NCBI GenBank assembly: GCA_028554755.1 | Contig: JAPTOF010000003.1 | Coordinates: forward strand, 23,310,501-23,374,500 | DNA length: 64,000 nucleotides | Direction of reading: 5' to 3' | Source of the DNA: Cordia subcordata | Taxonomy: Eukaryota; Streptophyta; Magnoliopsida; Boraginales; Cordiaceae | Part shown: positions 27,701 through 40,405 of the stretch, one piece after another | How positions within the stretch are numbered: the first letter of the stretch is position 1 | Layout of the letters: each line of letters starts with the position of its first letter | Program-made: the position numbers and the translations under genes | Notes under the pieces: generated by a model | Seen by the model: only the letters and a program-made list of their open reading frames with translations | Database searches by the model: none | Told to the model about the DNA's origin: nothing

Positions 27701-30700
27701 TGTTACCTGATTGATGTCTATGCTTATTTACTTTCAGTCTGTCAATGGTGCGCCAAACACCAAAGCAATACTAATTGAAAACTCAGGAAATATTATTAAC
27801 TTGTAATTCAGCAGCATTAGCAATGGTCCTAGAGGAATCAACTTAAAACTTACAAGTTATGCAATCATAGCAAGCTACTTTGGAGGGTTTTCCTGAGTAC
27901 TTGAGTTCAGAAATCAGAAGTTAGCTCCCCTTGAGGAGAAAAATAGGAAAAAGAAACAAATGCCATCCAATCTTTCTTTACCAGATTACATATTCTTGGG
28001 CTTATTCTTCTCTTGATGTATCCGTGGACTCTGAATCACTGGTTATTTAGGAGTTGAAATTCTTGCAGCTCACAGAGTAAGAGACAACAAGTGAAGAAAA
28101 TCTATCCTGGGTGTCCGACAAATGCAAATTTACAGCCGAATGGTGATGAAGAGTCTAGTGCAGAGAACTCTTCTAAACAGAATGCCTCAAGTTCGCATCA
28201 TGACTTCGAGAATGACCTTGAGACTCTAGTAGAAGCTGAGCATGAAGATGGTAATCAAGGGTCTGATCCGCAAATCTCTTCCCTAGAAGACACCCAAAGT
28301 TTGCATCAAGACTTTGACAATGATGTTGAAACTCTAGAGAAAGCTGAGCATGCAGTTGAGAAAGATATGAGCAGTCTGTTCAATGATATCACATCTTTGG
28401 TATACATAACATTTACTTATAGTATGACTAAATGTTTCTTTTTAACTGTCAGTTAATGAAGAGAAAGTAGAACAATTGTCTTGTTCTTTGCATTTTTCCT
28501 GGTAATCAAGCTATGGTTCCTGATGTTGTAGAAGAGAATTAGTTCTCCCAGATGTGTGAGTGAATTTGAGACTCAGAAAAAAGGATGACTTCTGATCTTG
28601 CACATTTTCATTATCTGAAATCTTTTGACTGTTATTTTTAGTTAGTCCTCTTTAGGTCACGGCTGCAGCTTTATGAAATTTATATACTGTGACCTAGGTT
28701 GAAAAAGCTAAGCTAGGGTATAGTCTATATGGATAACAAATCCTCGTTTTCTCCATTCTGTAAGAAGTTTTTGTCTAAAGTATTGAGTTTAACCTAAGCA
28801 TGTGAAAGCATTTAACCTTATAACTTTCTATTGCAAAGATTGATTGCTCTATTTTTTTGTATATATCTTCCCCACTGGTGGATTAGCATTTAGTATCTTT
28901 ATATATTGCATGATAATTATTTGCAGAAACATATCTCCATCAAGGAAGTTCAGGTGCGTTATCAGGGGGAATTATCTACTCTTGAATCATAAATAACTAA
29001 TCAATTATTCTGTCTACAATATCTAGCTAAATGCTAATTGCACTACAACAACTTGCTAAAAAGAAGGCATCTGCTATTTTCTTCACAGGACTTATTTTAG
29101 TATTTGAACACCCTTGTAATTTGTTTTTCAAATGTCTAAATGGTAAATTGAAAGGTGTCATTGTCTATACACCTTATTTCATCTTTTGTTTGCAGCAGTC
29201 AATCAATGCAGAAGAGGACGAGCAAGACACAGGTATTCAGCCTCAAGATATGATTGGAATGATAAGAAATGCAGAGAAAAGTAGGGCATTTCATATACAC
29301 GAATAGTTGAATCTTCTTCCTCCTTTCCAATGTTGTACGGAAATATATGTAACTTGTAATCACATATTTTGTGGTGTTTTAGATATTCATCTTCTCAACC
29401 AAGCTCGTATTCGTGCACTACAAGATCTTGAAAGAGTTTTTGGTGAGAAAGAGGCTTTGCAGGGAGAGATTAACATTTTGGAGAAGAAACTTGCTGACAC
29501 TGATGCACGTATCAGGGTTGCGGCACAAGAAAAGATTCATGTGGAACTCCTTGAGGATCAGTTGGAAAAGCTGCGCAAAGAACTATCTAGTAGGAGCAGC
29601 CTTGAAGTTAATATGCATGATGTGCAGAATTCAGTTCCTCTCATTAATAATAAAAGTGGCGAGTCACTTAATAAGGAACTGGATCTATTAAGGACAGAAA
29701 ATATGTCATTAAAGAATGATCTGCAAGCACTGAAAGCAGAACTAAGTACTATCAAGGGAACAGATGAACGCGTTCAGATGCTAGAGAAAGAAAGATCTGA
29801 TCTAGCAGCAACTTTAAAAGATTTGGAGCTTAAACTTGCTGCTTCCCAGGAAGATGTTTCAAAGTTGTCTTCACTAAAATCTGAATGCAAAAGCTTGTAT
29901 GAGAAGGTGGAACATTTGGAAGCATTGCTAGATAAGGCAACCAAACAGGCAGATCAAGCAATTGTAGTGCTGCAGCAAAACCAAGAACTTTGTAAGAAGG
30001 TTGACATGCTTGAAGAATCTCTTGAAGAGGCAAATGCCTATAAGCTTTCATCAGAAAGATTGCAACAATATAATGAACTAATGCAGCAAAAGATTAAACT
30101 TCTAGATGAGCGTCTTCAAAGGTCTGACGAAGAGATTCATTCTTATGTTCAGTTATATCAAGATTCAGTGAAAGAATTCCAAGAAACCCTTGATAACTTA
30201 AAAGAGGAGAGCAAAAGAAGAGCACTAAATCAACCTGTAGATGATATGCCTTGGGAATTTTGGAGTCGATTATTGCTCATGATTGATGGTTGGTTTCTTG
30301 AGAAGAAAATCTCAGAAGATGATGCAAAGCTGCTGAGAGAATTGGTGTGGAAAAGAGATAGACGTATACATGATGTATACATGTCAAGCAAGGGAAAAGG
30401 CGAGCGCGAAATTCTTGCCTTATTTCTTGAGCTAATTATGTCTCCGACAAGGTATGTATACCAATTTGGTGATTTGTAGCTATTCACCATAGTCTCTAAC
30501 TTGAATTTGTTATCACGTTTTAGTGCAGGATTGCATGTGATTCATATCGCAGCTGAGATGGCACCTGTTGCTAAGGTAGGATGGCGCTCAAATGTGTTTA
30601 ATGTTTCTTTCCTTTACTTCAAAGTCAAAAGGAAGATACCTCTTCTTTTTCCTTCTATTCTTTTAATTATGGAGTAATGAGAACCATGCCAATGGCCAGC

Positions 30701-33700
30701 CCGAAAGGTGTTGCCTGGATAACAAAATTATTTAAGATCGCTTTTGTTTGTACTGTAGGTTGGTGGTCTGGGTGATGTCGTGACTGGTCTGGGTAAAGCA
30801 CTGCAGAAGAAAGGACACCTCGTGGAAGTGATTCTTCCTAAGTATGACTGCATGCAATATGAACTAGTTAATGACTTGAGGGTGAGCTAATCATTATGAA
30901 GCTTGATTCATTGTTCAGAAGACTGGATATGTCGGATTCTTATTTGACGACACAATGTTCTATGCTATACAGGCCTTAGATGTAGCGGTAGAGTCATATT
31001 TTGATGGTCAGTTATTCAAAAACAAAATCTGGCTGGGCACTGTTGAAGGTAAATACACATAAGGCTTATTCTGGCGTCAGTTATCTACTTGCTTCGTTGC
31101 ATACTCTAATCTATTGGCTTTGTTGCATACTCTAATCAACTATCTCGCGATTTTCAGGACTTCCTGTATATTTTATTGAGCCTCAACATCCTGGTAAGTT
31201 CTTCTGGAGAGGACAAATTTATGGAGAGCATGATGATTTCAAGCGCTTTTCATTCTTCAGCAGGGCGGCTCTTGAGTTAATTCTACAATCTGGCAAGAGA
31301 CCTGACATAATTCATTGCCATGATTGGCAAACAGCATTTGTTGTATGTAAAATTAAGTTTAGAGTCTCTTATACATTTCTGTTCTCTCTTTAACTCCAGA
31401 CTTCACATTTTAACTTTTTTTTTTTTTTTTGGTTTCCTTAAATTTAAATTTGTTCTCAAAGGCACCACTCTATTGGGACATATATGCACCAAAAGGACTG
31501 AATTCAGCTAGAATCTGTTTTACATGCCACAATTTTGAGTATCAAGGAACTGCGCCAGCATCAGAACTAGCACCTTGTGGTCTTGATGTGTATCACCTAA
31601 ACAGACCGGACAGGATGCAGGATAACTCTGCGCATGACAGGGTTAATCCTGTAAAGGTAACAAGGACTTGGACATCTAATTAGAGCTGCTACATCTCTTC
31701 CTTTTTCTTTGATTTTCTTTGACGTGTTACTATCATTTTCAGGGTGCAGTAGTTTTCTCTAACATTGTAACGACAGTTTCACCAACATATGCACAAGAGG
31801 CACGCACCAGTGAGGTATGGGTTTACTGTCACTTCACATGATAAACCTGAATGCTTTATAATGTTTTTTTTTTTTTGAGGTGACAGTTAGTTTTGCTGCT
31901 ATTTTCTCTTTAAGTTTAAGTAAGTCACAGCGAAAATTACGCTGAATAAATTTTACTGTTGGGAGGAAGTTGGGATGTGTCACTATTAAATTTAAATTTT
32001 ATTGTTAGATTTGTTACTAACTTTAGGAAAGGATCACGGCACATGGGTTTCTCAAAGGCTCCCTAGGTAATTTGAAATTACTCGTGGATCTACTGTATGG
32101 ACCTATTAATTTCAAATTAGTCGAGATTTCTCCATTAGGATTCTTCTGAAGGCAGTAGGAGATTAGAACAACTTCCAGCTGCAATTCCTTTATGCATTAT
32201 TCAGAACTCAAGCATATTACCTTTGATTAAAAGATTTCCTAATTCCGAAAACTTGGAAAAGTTCAGAAGGTTATGTGTGTTTTTATTTATTTTTGGCTCT
32301 GCTTTCTGTAACTTGCAATGCTCGTGGAGGGGGTCTACATATATCCATGGCTTGCCTTAGTTCAATTGTTTACCCATAGTTAAGGAATGGATGTAGGTAA
32401 AGCGTCAGTTTTTTCTTACTTGCGTGGTGTTCCTCCAATAGGTGCGTGAATCTCAGAAACTACTAGTACGATCAGAAGTTCTTCAAAGAAAGAAACCATC
32501 ACAATCACTTGATTATAATAGGTCTCATTATAAATATAATCTTGATGCAATCTATAAATTGATTTCCATTTTGCGGTATTTCAAACCCATAATGTTGGAG
32601 ACTTGGAGCTGACCAGCCATTAGCTTTATTTGGGCTGTTAATTGGTAAGGGGTTCATTTGTATTGCATTAAGGTGGTACAGCTACATAGAGTAGTAGAAT
32701 TTAATGATGTATACAGCTGTGCACGCTATCAAAGTTGTTAGAGGTCTTTTATGCTTGCCATTTCTTTATATTATTCATTGATTGGTCAATTCTGACTATA
32801 CTGTCAGTTCTTCACATTTTCTTTTAAATATCTATGGTCCTTTCTCCATATAGATGGGATGGACTATTAATTTCTTTCTCATATAGATTTTGCCAAGAGG
32901 TTACATTACTTGGCCTTCCTTAGGTGTAAACAGACGGCTTGTGAACATTCCTTTTTCATGGATTTGTCAGCAGCCTATAAAAAAGTGCAATTCCCAAAAT
33001 GAAGATTGTATAAATGGGTAAAACTGAATAGATGAAGAATAATTGAATCCTGTGAAAAGGATAATTGAGGATAGTGTTCCGCGAAGATCCATAGAGAAGC
33101 TTAATGAATCCTAGGAAGGAAGGAAGTATCTCAGTTACATGGAAGTTGTGAAAGTTAGATTAGTGAAGTTGGTGGAAATTCAGAAGCATTCTGATGTATT
33201 AACATTATCATACCAGCGAACGGTTGGTTAACTACATCAATAACAATATTCAGAGAAGTGATAGAAAATGATGAAAATAAACTTGGACTTGCAGAAGAAT
33301 GTAAAGATGAAATTGGAACACTTCTCCAGCAACTTGAAGTTCCACAAGGAAAGAAAAGATAACTTGATGATAATAGACATGGGGTGAGAGCTTAGTTTGC
33401 TTTTCCCTTTCCTGATTATTTTTCCTCTTTGAACCCATTTTGATTAATTATGACTTGAACTTGATAAAGCCATAAATCTGAGTGCACACCAATTTTGTAT
33501 AAAAAAGGTAAAGGAATATATATTCCTAGAATTGATAAAAGAAAAATCTATCATCTATCTGAAATTTGGTGTCATCTTTCCAATGACAACCAGTTCATTA
33601 GTATCTTCCGAAGACTAACACATCTGATTTATGCTAAACAGGGAGGACGAGGTCTTCATGCAACTCTTAACTCTCATTCTAAGAAGTTTGTTGGGATTCT

Positions 33701-36700
33701 GAATGGGATTGATACTGATGCGTGGAACCCAGCTACTGATTCTTATCTCAAAGTTCAATATAATGAATACGATGTTGGTGGAAAAGAGGAAAATAAGGAA
33801 GCTCTAAGAAGAAGACTAGGGCTTTCTTCTGCTGATACCAGGCGGCCATTGGTCAGTATTCTGGACTATCTAGTGATTGGTCAAATGACTGTTATGTAAG
33901 AATGTGTTACATTTCAGGCGGCGATCGATAATTAGGAAATACGGATACTCAGGTCATCAAAATAATTATGTGGAATAGTAGAGAATTGTTACATTCTTTT
34001 AGATGGGATCTTTCCAGTGAACTGTAAAATTCTGAAGTAGATTATGGAACTTCACAATGAATAGAATGCTTCTCTTAATCTCTTAGATAGTGCTTTGTGT
34101 TTTACATTAATCGGAACCAAGCAGTCCTTAATGTCTGTGCTAATTTCTACATGCAAGCCTTTGAGCTTTTGATATTCAGAGCTATATATTGGCCAATATT
34201 TGCAGCATGGTTGTGGCATAAGAACTGTCAATTAAACAGACACATCTACCACAGATATCATTATCTCTACTTTATGTTGCGTCCATTCAGAAAGCTTCTT
34301 CTGCTGGGGCATTAAACTTGTGTTATGCCAAACTTGTTCTACTCCACAGTTCAACCAACTTCCCAGAAGATCACACTACACCTCTCAACCTTCTCCACTT
34401 CAAATATATTTTGGCACATTATAGGGGAAGAAGTTATGACACAAATGTTATTATGAATTTTATCTAATCAGCAATACTCAACTGGTATATCTCTGGGATT
34501 AGCTTACAAGGATTTATAAGAATGCTTACTTTCTGCACTTGTTGTTTGCAAGTAACTTGGATTCGGCATGTTTTCTTTGGTTTGTTGTGTCAGAATGCAC
34601 AACCATTGGTGTCCATTTATCTCTCATGCTTGCAATTGGTCTTTGAATGAAGCCTCTGGATAAGTATAATGTGATTATGCTGCTGTCATTAATATTATTA
34701 ATTGGAGTTTTGTGCTTGACAAAAGACAAGAAAGAACAGAAGGGTCTCAGGGAAAATTACGAGACAATTCTCTAAACAGCAACAAGTTGCATGCGTAAAC
34801 AGCTTCTTCTTACTTGATATAGTTGACACATTGCTGAGCAGGTTTGCTCCATAACAAGATTGGTTCCCCAGAAAGGCGTGCATCTTATTAGACATGCAAT
34901 ATATCGAACACTGGAATTGGGAGGACAGTTTGTTCTTCTTGGTTCAAGCCCCGTGCCACACATTCAGGTATTCTTTCCCCTTTACATAGTATCAGGAGAT
35001 GTTTTGGCTGTTTGTGGGTTACACAAAAATGTCACAAAACATTCTGGTGTGGCGAGAAGATTATATTTACAGGTGGTCTTTTTCTCACTTGTGATCCTTT
35101 TCTCCTACCGCATAATCTGCTTGAACTGATTTGCTGATTATATCTTGGGATCAAAAAGATATATATCTGTCAAGTCACGTTGATTTAAGTAGACAATTTT
35201 CTTCCTGTCCTTGTTATGATTTATGTTGTGCATGCCCAAGCTACAATGATGTTTTCACTTCACCTTTTAACTTGGTGCCAGCATTTTAGCCATTAAGATG
35301 TTGATGTTAACATTGCTGCTGAAAGATTAAATTGCCAATAAAATTCTAGGCAAGGTCTGTAATGCTGTTTAATTGGTGGGGCACAGGATGTGACTTCAAT
35401 CAATTGCATGTATCTACTTCAGTTAGTAGAAAGGAATTGAAGTTGTCATTTACTAACTAGTATTATTCTTTCCAATGAACTATACTTTCTGTTTTGCTGG
35501 GCAATGAACTATACTTGGTCCTCATAGAGAAGATGACATTTGGCTCTGCAATTGTGTTGTAAATTGTAATTACCTCCCACTCTTCCAGTGTCCAGTTTCA
35601 AATTTGTTATATAAAATAGGAAAATGACATATAAACAGTGTTATGTTATTATGATGTCAAGGTGGAAGGTTATTTTGATTTCTCTCTCTCTAACAACAGC
35701 GCCCCCCCCCCACCCACATACCCACACCCATACCACGCCCACGCACGTATCTATCCTCCAATATCTTGTCAGTCTTACAGCCTTCTAGAAGTTCTATAAA
35801 AAGGACATGCTTGGCAAACTTTAGCTGATGTTTGGGAACCTGTAGCCCAAATCTGTCTCCAAGTAAGAGAGTTGTTGAAGAATATTTTGGTTATTAATGT
35901 ATTTCCTTATCTTTTGGTATTAAATTAGGCAATAGTTTAGATTAGGTAATTAGTCAAATTGGTTTCCTTGTTATTCTAGTTTCCTTAGAAATTCTAGTTA
36001 CCTTGTTAGTCTCGCTTTTAGTCTTGCTCACCAAGTTAATCATTAGGCTCTCCTATTGTAGTCAAGAAACATTAACAATTTACAATGTAGTTTTTATGAG
36101 TATTTCTCTTCTAGAGCCAGTGTTAGTGGTGGCTCCAACCATCTTCAACCTTTTCATATTTTCTCCCCATATTTTATCCTTTTATATTAATTTCAACATG
36201 GTATCAAAGCCACCTTCCTTGTAGCCTGTATCATTTCTATCTTGTTGTTCCACCACTATTTTGCTATAGTCTTATTTAGACTGTTACATTCTCAGTTCTT
36301 GGTTCCTTGGTTTTTTGCTTTAGCTCGTGTGAGCCCTTCAGTCTCGGTTCCTGGCTTATCTCGGTTTTGCGGAATTTTTTGCTAAAGCTCGTTTGAGCTC
36401 AATCCCATTCTTGGTTCTTGGTTTTCGAGATTCTCGCTTTGGCTCTTGGAGCTTAATCCCATTCTTGGCATTCTTGATTCTTGTTCTTGGCAGCTCGCAA
36501 TAGCTACACCTTCAAGTTCAGTTCGCATTCCAAGTGTTCTAGTTTCTCGTTCTTTCAGATCGAGTTTTGACGTAGATAAACTCATTACATGATTTGTCTA
36601 TTCAACTCTGCGGAGACTAATTAGCAATTTGGTTATCAAACTCAAGTTGGTCTCTGTTAAACCACTTGAGTTTGAAGGGGGCTGTTGAAGAATATTTTGG

Positions 36701-38188
36701 TTATTAATGTATTTTCTCATCTTATGGTATTAAATTAGGCAATAGTTTAGATTAGGTAATAGTCAAATTGGTTTCTTTAGAATTCTAATTACCTTATTAG
36801 TTTAGCTTCTAGTCTTGCTCACCAAGTTATCGTTAGGCTCTTCTATTGTATTCATGAAACATCAACAATTTACAATGTAGTCTTCATGAGTATTTCTCTT
36901 CTAGAGCCACCATTAGTGGTGGCTCCAACAATTTTCAACCTTTTCATATTTTCTCCCCATATTTTATCTTTTTATATTAATTTCAACAAGAGTGATGCAC
37001 GAATTTTGGCTGACTTGGTTTATGTCACAAAGAAGTGGAGGGTAGGAGATAAATCAGAGAAGGAGACCTATGTAATATGATGGTAGAAGAAAAAATAATG
37101 TGAAGACTTAAGTAAGCTGGCAAAGAATGCTAACTTTTGGTAGAGGAAGCAGTGAGGGATTTTCCTCACTTCAAATGGAGAAAGCATCATCGAATAAGAC
37201 AAAAATCTGCTAAATATAGAGGAACTCTTCCTTCACTTATTTTTTCCCTTTGACAATAATATTCCGTCTGAAGTTGTTTCTCCATCATTTGTACATATTA
37301 GATATCCAAAAGGTGTTTCTCTTTTCTCTAGTGAAGTTTGGGGTTTGTTGTTTCTTATCCAACTATTATTTAATTGTTGCAGAGGGAATTTGAAGATATT
37401 GCCAACCACTTTCAGAATCACAAACATATACGACTGATACTGAAGTATGATGAATCCCTTGCCCGCTTAATTTATGCAGCATCCGACATGTTCATCATCC
37501 CATCAATCTTTGAGCCATGTGGACTTACACAGGTGCGTATTGCACCATATATGATCCATAACTCATGAAATTAGTGTTTGCTTTTTGATTTGGGGAGTTC
37601 ATCTTACTCATTGCAGATGATTGCTATGAGATATGGGTCAATTCCTATAACTAGAAAGACAGGTGGTCTAAATGACAGGTGGGATAGCCATTACGTAACT
37701 TTTAGAGACTTGTGGTTCTTAGTTATTGCAGAGAATTGGTATAAGCTCTCGAGTCTTTGTGCAGTGTTTTCGATGTTGATGATGATAACGTTCCTGTCCA
37801 GTTCAGAAACGGATATACATTTTTCTCAGCTGATGAGCAGGTAACCTTGTACTAGTGCTTGAGTGGATATCAGTTGATGCGTTCTGCTAATGAAGACTTC
37901 TCAGTTTCTGTTCCATCAGCTTTGTTTTTGGTCGTGCTTTTATCACTTATTTCTTGTTAAACATCTTAGTCAATCTTCATCTTGATGCTGGGAGCTTATG
38001 AAACTATGCAGGGTTTCAACGATGCTTTAGAACGCGCCTTTAACCATTATAACAGCAATAGTGAGAGTTGGAAACAGCTAGTTCAAAAGGTCATGAGCAT
38101 AGATTTTAGCTGGGAAACATCAGCATTGATGTACGAGGGACTTTATGAGAAGGCTGTTGCCAGAGCAAGGGCCACAAATCGTACTTGA
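24741..38188 (+). CDS. SS4: Starch synthase IV (granule-initiating), plastidial, 1054 aa, 17 exons
   Basis: ADP-glucose:glucan glucosyltransferase that starts starch granules in plastids. Exons: 24741-24889, 28069-28399, 28927-28953, 29196-29280, 29383-30451, 30524-30575, 30759-30881, 30973-31048, 31158-31342, 31462-31656, 31743-31814, 33642-33851, 34842-34967, 37383-37532, 37617-37678, 37765-37840, 38012-38188. Together 3165 nt, every junction in phase. The N-terminus is basic and transit-peptide-like. An acidic linker follows, then a coiled coil of about 350 residues ([20 protein letters not shown] onward) that is diagnostic of class IV. The GT5 catalytic part starts at [20 protein letters not shown], whose KVGGL loop binds ADP-glucose. 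Later come [29 protein letters not shown] and the second KTGGL loop. Length is close to Arabidopsis SS4 (about 1040). Exon 3 and the exon 4 acceptor (29196 or 29199) are the least certain. Introns hold a LINE relic and a TRIM-like element. Confidence 0.95.
26300..26368. repeat. Three tandem copies of a 23-bp unit
   Basis: TAATGTCYCAMATYGATRTGTTG is repeated three times (26300, 26323, 26346) in SS4 intron 1. The GTCCCACATCG word resembles the ends of some plant repeats, but no element border was found. Confidence 0.8.
26630..27430 (+). pseudogene. Decayed RTE-type LINE reverse transcriptase in SS4 intron 1
   Basis: Broken frames spell the RT palm region: [20 protein letters not shown], then [15 protein letters not shown] with the catalytic FADD. 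Next are a KYLGSI-like stretch near 26935, a DCWTVKYH (ECWPVK-like) stretch near 27110, and a WFGL (WFGHV-like) end near 27400. The order matches RTE-class LINEs of plants. Many stops and frameshifts make it a dead fragment. It lies on the same strand as the host gene. Confidence 0.75.
35873..36988 (+). mobile_element. Miniature LTR retrotransposon (TRIM-like), 1116 bp, in SS4 intron 13
   Basis: Direct LTRs lie at 35873-36198 (326 bp) and 36683-36988 (306 bp). Both begin TGTTGAAGAATATTTTGG and end TTTCAACA. A primer site TGGTATCAAAGCC (tRNA-iMet type) follows the left LTR directly at 36199. A purine tract GAAGGGGGC ends just before the right LTR. The target duplication AGAGT is perfect (35868-35872 and 36989-36993). 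The 484-bp interior has no gag or pol, so the element is non-autonomous. Confidence 0.92.
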
Positions 38189-38793
38189 GCTCGAATCTAG
38201 TGGCTAAGCATTTCTCTGATCTTGTTTCTTATGGTCCGGCTGAGCGGTAATACCAGTTTGCTCAGTTAATCGGTAAGAAGCTGCTTGGTTTAGAATGATG
38301 ATAAGAATGAAGAAGCTCAGCTTTTCTCAGAAATATGGAAACAGGTATGACTTGAGTAGAGAATTTTGTGGTAGACGAAGGGTAACAATCTTTGTAGAAA
38401 GAGAACACCTCAAAGAAGGATACTCGTGCTGAATGCGCCAATACAGTTGGGTGGCACGTGGCCAAACTCGGTTGGAGCGCCCACTTCGGTGGTATCAAAT
38501 TTGTTGCCCAAGCGGTTACCCTTTTGATGCACCAACATAATTATTTCAATTGTTGCGATTGTACATGTCCTGTATTATTATGTTTATACATTTGATATCC
38601 TTTCATGAAACTGGGGATACATTATTTAGTGATAGTGTGAAAATGTACAAGCTGTATATAAACAACTCAGATTTGGTGATAATTATTGAAAAGATTTTTC
38701 TCTTTTCTCGCTCTTTTAGTCACTATTTTTTATTTTTTAATTTTTAATTTTAAGATTTATGTTTGAAATTTCAAGTAGCCGGAAAATAAATAA
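38189..38793. other. SS4 3' untranslated region and spacer
   Basis: Sequence after the SS4 stop, turning AT-rich from about 38680. No other gene was seen. Confidence 0.4.
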
Positions 38794-38909
38794 GGTGTTT
38801 GGCATTATTTATTTGGTACTTATAAGCACTTGAATAGTAAAAAACGTGTGAGAGGAAATTTTTTTTTAAGTGTTTATGAACACTCTAAATAACCAAAGTC
38901 AAACACCCT
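38794..38909. mobile_element. Tourist/Harbinger-like MITE, about 116 bp
   Basis: The left end GGTGTTTGGCATTATT and the right end GACTTTGGTTAT preceded by GGGTGTTT (complemented) are inverted. An internal CTTATAAGCAC word is shared with the other copies. No clean target triplet is visible. Confidence 0.55.
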
Positions 38910-39428
38910 GAAAATAGTGAATTTAAAAAGTAGTATGTTTTTATGACAGCTATGACAGACTTGTTTATCATGTCTACACACTCGTTTTGCCAGTTCAAGT
39001 CGCGACGATAGTTTCTTGCGTAATGTTTAATAGGAATTTTGTGCAGTGGATTATCTATTTCCCGAAACAACTATCAGTATCGTATACTCTTGATAGCAAT
39101 CTAGGTTGAGAAAGGTTCCTTGTAAACTAATTGAGGTCAGGCGTAATCGCAGGGTTACTTAACAAAGGGAAGGAGTATGGTTCCGAGAACTCTTACACAA
39201 GAAGGAAAAGCGTCTTCTACTATTTTTGATTCTCTATGGACAGATAATTTCAATTAATCTGAACCCTTTGTAAAACCAAGATGGTATTGACTAAAAATAA
39301 AGGTCAACTAGTAGATGCATTCAAATTCTCATTATATTCCACTAATTTCACAAGATTTTTTACATCATGATCAAAGCAACATCAACATTTTCATTACAAC
39401 AAGTTCATTACAAACTCTCTTGAATTCT

Positions 39429-40226
39429 TCACTTTCCGGGGACAAAGTTTGTGGCGTAGGCCCAAGCGTTGTTGTTGACTGGGTCGGCGAGGTGGTCAGC
39501 AAGGTTCTCCAATGGGCCCTTTCCAGTAACGATGGCCTGGACAAAGAATCCAAACATGGAGAACATGGCCAATCTGCCATTCTTGATCTCCTTGACCTTA
39601 AGCTCAGCAAAAGCCTCTGGGTCATCAGCAAGGCCCAACGGGTCAAAGCTGCCACCTGGGTAGAGTGGGTCAGTAACCTCACCGAGGGGCCCACCGGCAA
39701 CACGGTAGCCTTCAACAGCACCCATCAAGACAACCTGGCAAGCCCAGATGGCCAAGATGCTCTGGGCGTGGATCAAGCTTGGGTTGCCCAAGTAGTCAAG
39801 CCCACCCTCGCTGAAGATCTGGGACCCAGCCTTGAACCAGACAGCCTCGCCGAATTTAACGCCGTTGCGGGCCAAGAGCTCGGGGAAAACGCAGCCCAGA
39901 GCTCCGAGCATGGCCCATCTGCAGTGGATCACCTCGAGCTCACGGTTCCTGGCGAATGTTTCCGGGTCAGCCGAAAGCCCAGCGGTGTCCCAACCGTAGT
40001 CACCTGGGAATTCACCGGTGAGGTAGCTCGGTGGCTCACCGGAGAATGGGCCCAAGTACTTAACACGGTCGGGACCGTACCATGGGCTGTTAGGTATTGG
40101 GGCCCTACCAGCAGTTTTCCTCATGGACACTCTTCCATTGCCCATGATTTCAGGGGCAGATGGCGAGAGTTTCACCGCCTTTCCGGCGAAAGACGGTGAG
40201 GAGAGAGCCATTGTAGAAGCTGCCAT
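39429..40226 (-). CDS. Lhcb1: Chlorophyll a/b-binding protein of LHCII type 1, 265 aa (copy A)
   Basis: Major photosystem II antenna apoprotein of the thylakoid membrane. Intronless, 265 residues, normal for Lhcb1. A transit peptide ([20 protein letters not shown] onward) is followed by the mature N-terminus with a WYGPDR trimerisation motif. Then come helix 1 with [16 protein letters not shown] (chlorophyll-binding E and H), helix 2 around [20 protein letters not shown], and helix 3 with [15 protein letters not shown]. It ends NFVPGK. GC-rich third positions contrast with the surrounding DNA and are usual for this family. Faces a near-identical copy at 41849-42646. TATA lies at 40319-40327 and CCAAT/GATA boxes upstream of that. 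Confidence 0.98.
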   Translation of the reverse strand: MAASTMALSSPSFAGKAVKLSPSAPEIMGNGRVSMRKTAGRAPIPNSPWYGPDRVKYLGPFSGEPPSYLTGEFPGDYGWDTAGLSADPETFARNRELEVIHCRWAMLGALGCVFPELLARNGVKFGEAVWFKAGSQIFSEGGLDYLGNPSLIHAQSILAIWACQVVLMGAVEGYRVAGGPLGEVTDPLYPGGSFDPLGLADDPEAFAELKVKEIKNGRLAMFSMFGFFVQAIVTGKGPLENLADHLADPVNNNAWAYATNFVPGK

Positions 40227-40318
40227 GGTTGGAGAGGGGGCTGATATAAAATCGAAAAATGCTTGGTGACCGTGTTGAAGGAGGAGTTGGTGATGAAAAG
40301 AATGGATTGTTTAGGCGG

Positions 40319-40405
40319 TTAATATAGAGGGGTTTAGAAGCTGAGACTTATAAACTTTTAGTACCACTTCTTATCTCTTGATATCTATATCTCTACTCTC
40401 ATTGG
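40319..40405 (-). promoter_or_regulatory. Lhcb1 copy A promoter: CCAAT, GATA repeats, TATA
   Basis: Read on the minus strand: CCAAT (40405-40401), then GATATAGATATC and GATAAG (40391-40369), then TATA-like CTATATTAA (40327-40319), about 95 bp before the ATG. CCAAT plus tandem GATA (I-box) upstream of TATA is the classic light- and clock-responsive Cab arrangement. Confidence 0.7.

Noticed and set aside
29031..29195. Possible extra SS4 exon encoding [14 protein letters not shown] peptide
   Set aside because: Entering from the nearest acceptor gives a stop in the required phase, while joining exon 3 to 29196 keeps the frame. Transcript data could overturn this.
39315..40199. Long open frame (294 codons) on the plus strand opposite Lhcb1 copy A, and a similar one opposite copy B (42101-42583)
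   Set aside because: Both are antisense shadows of GC-biased Lhcb1 codons. The mirrored frame appears in both copies and the predicted proteins resemble nothing but reversed Lhcb1 coding.
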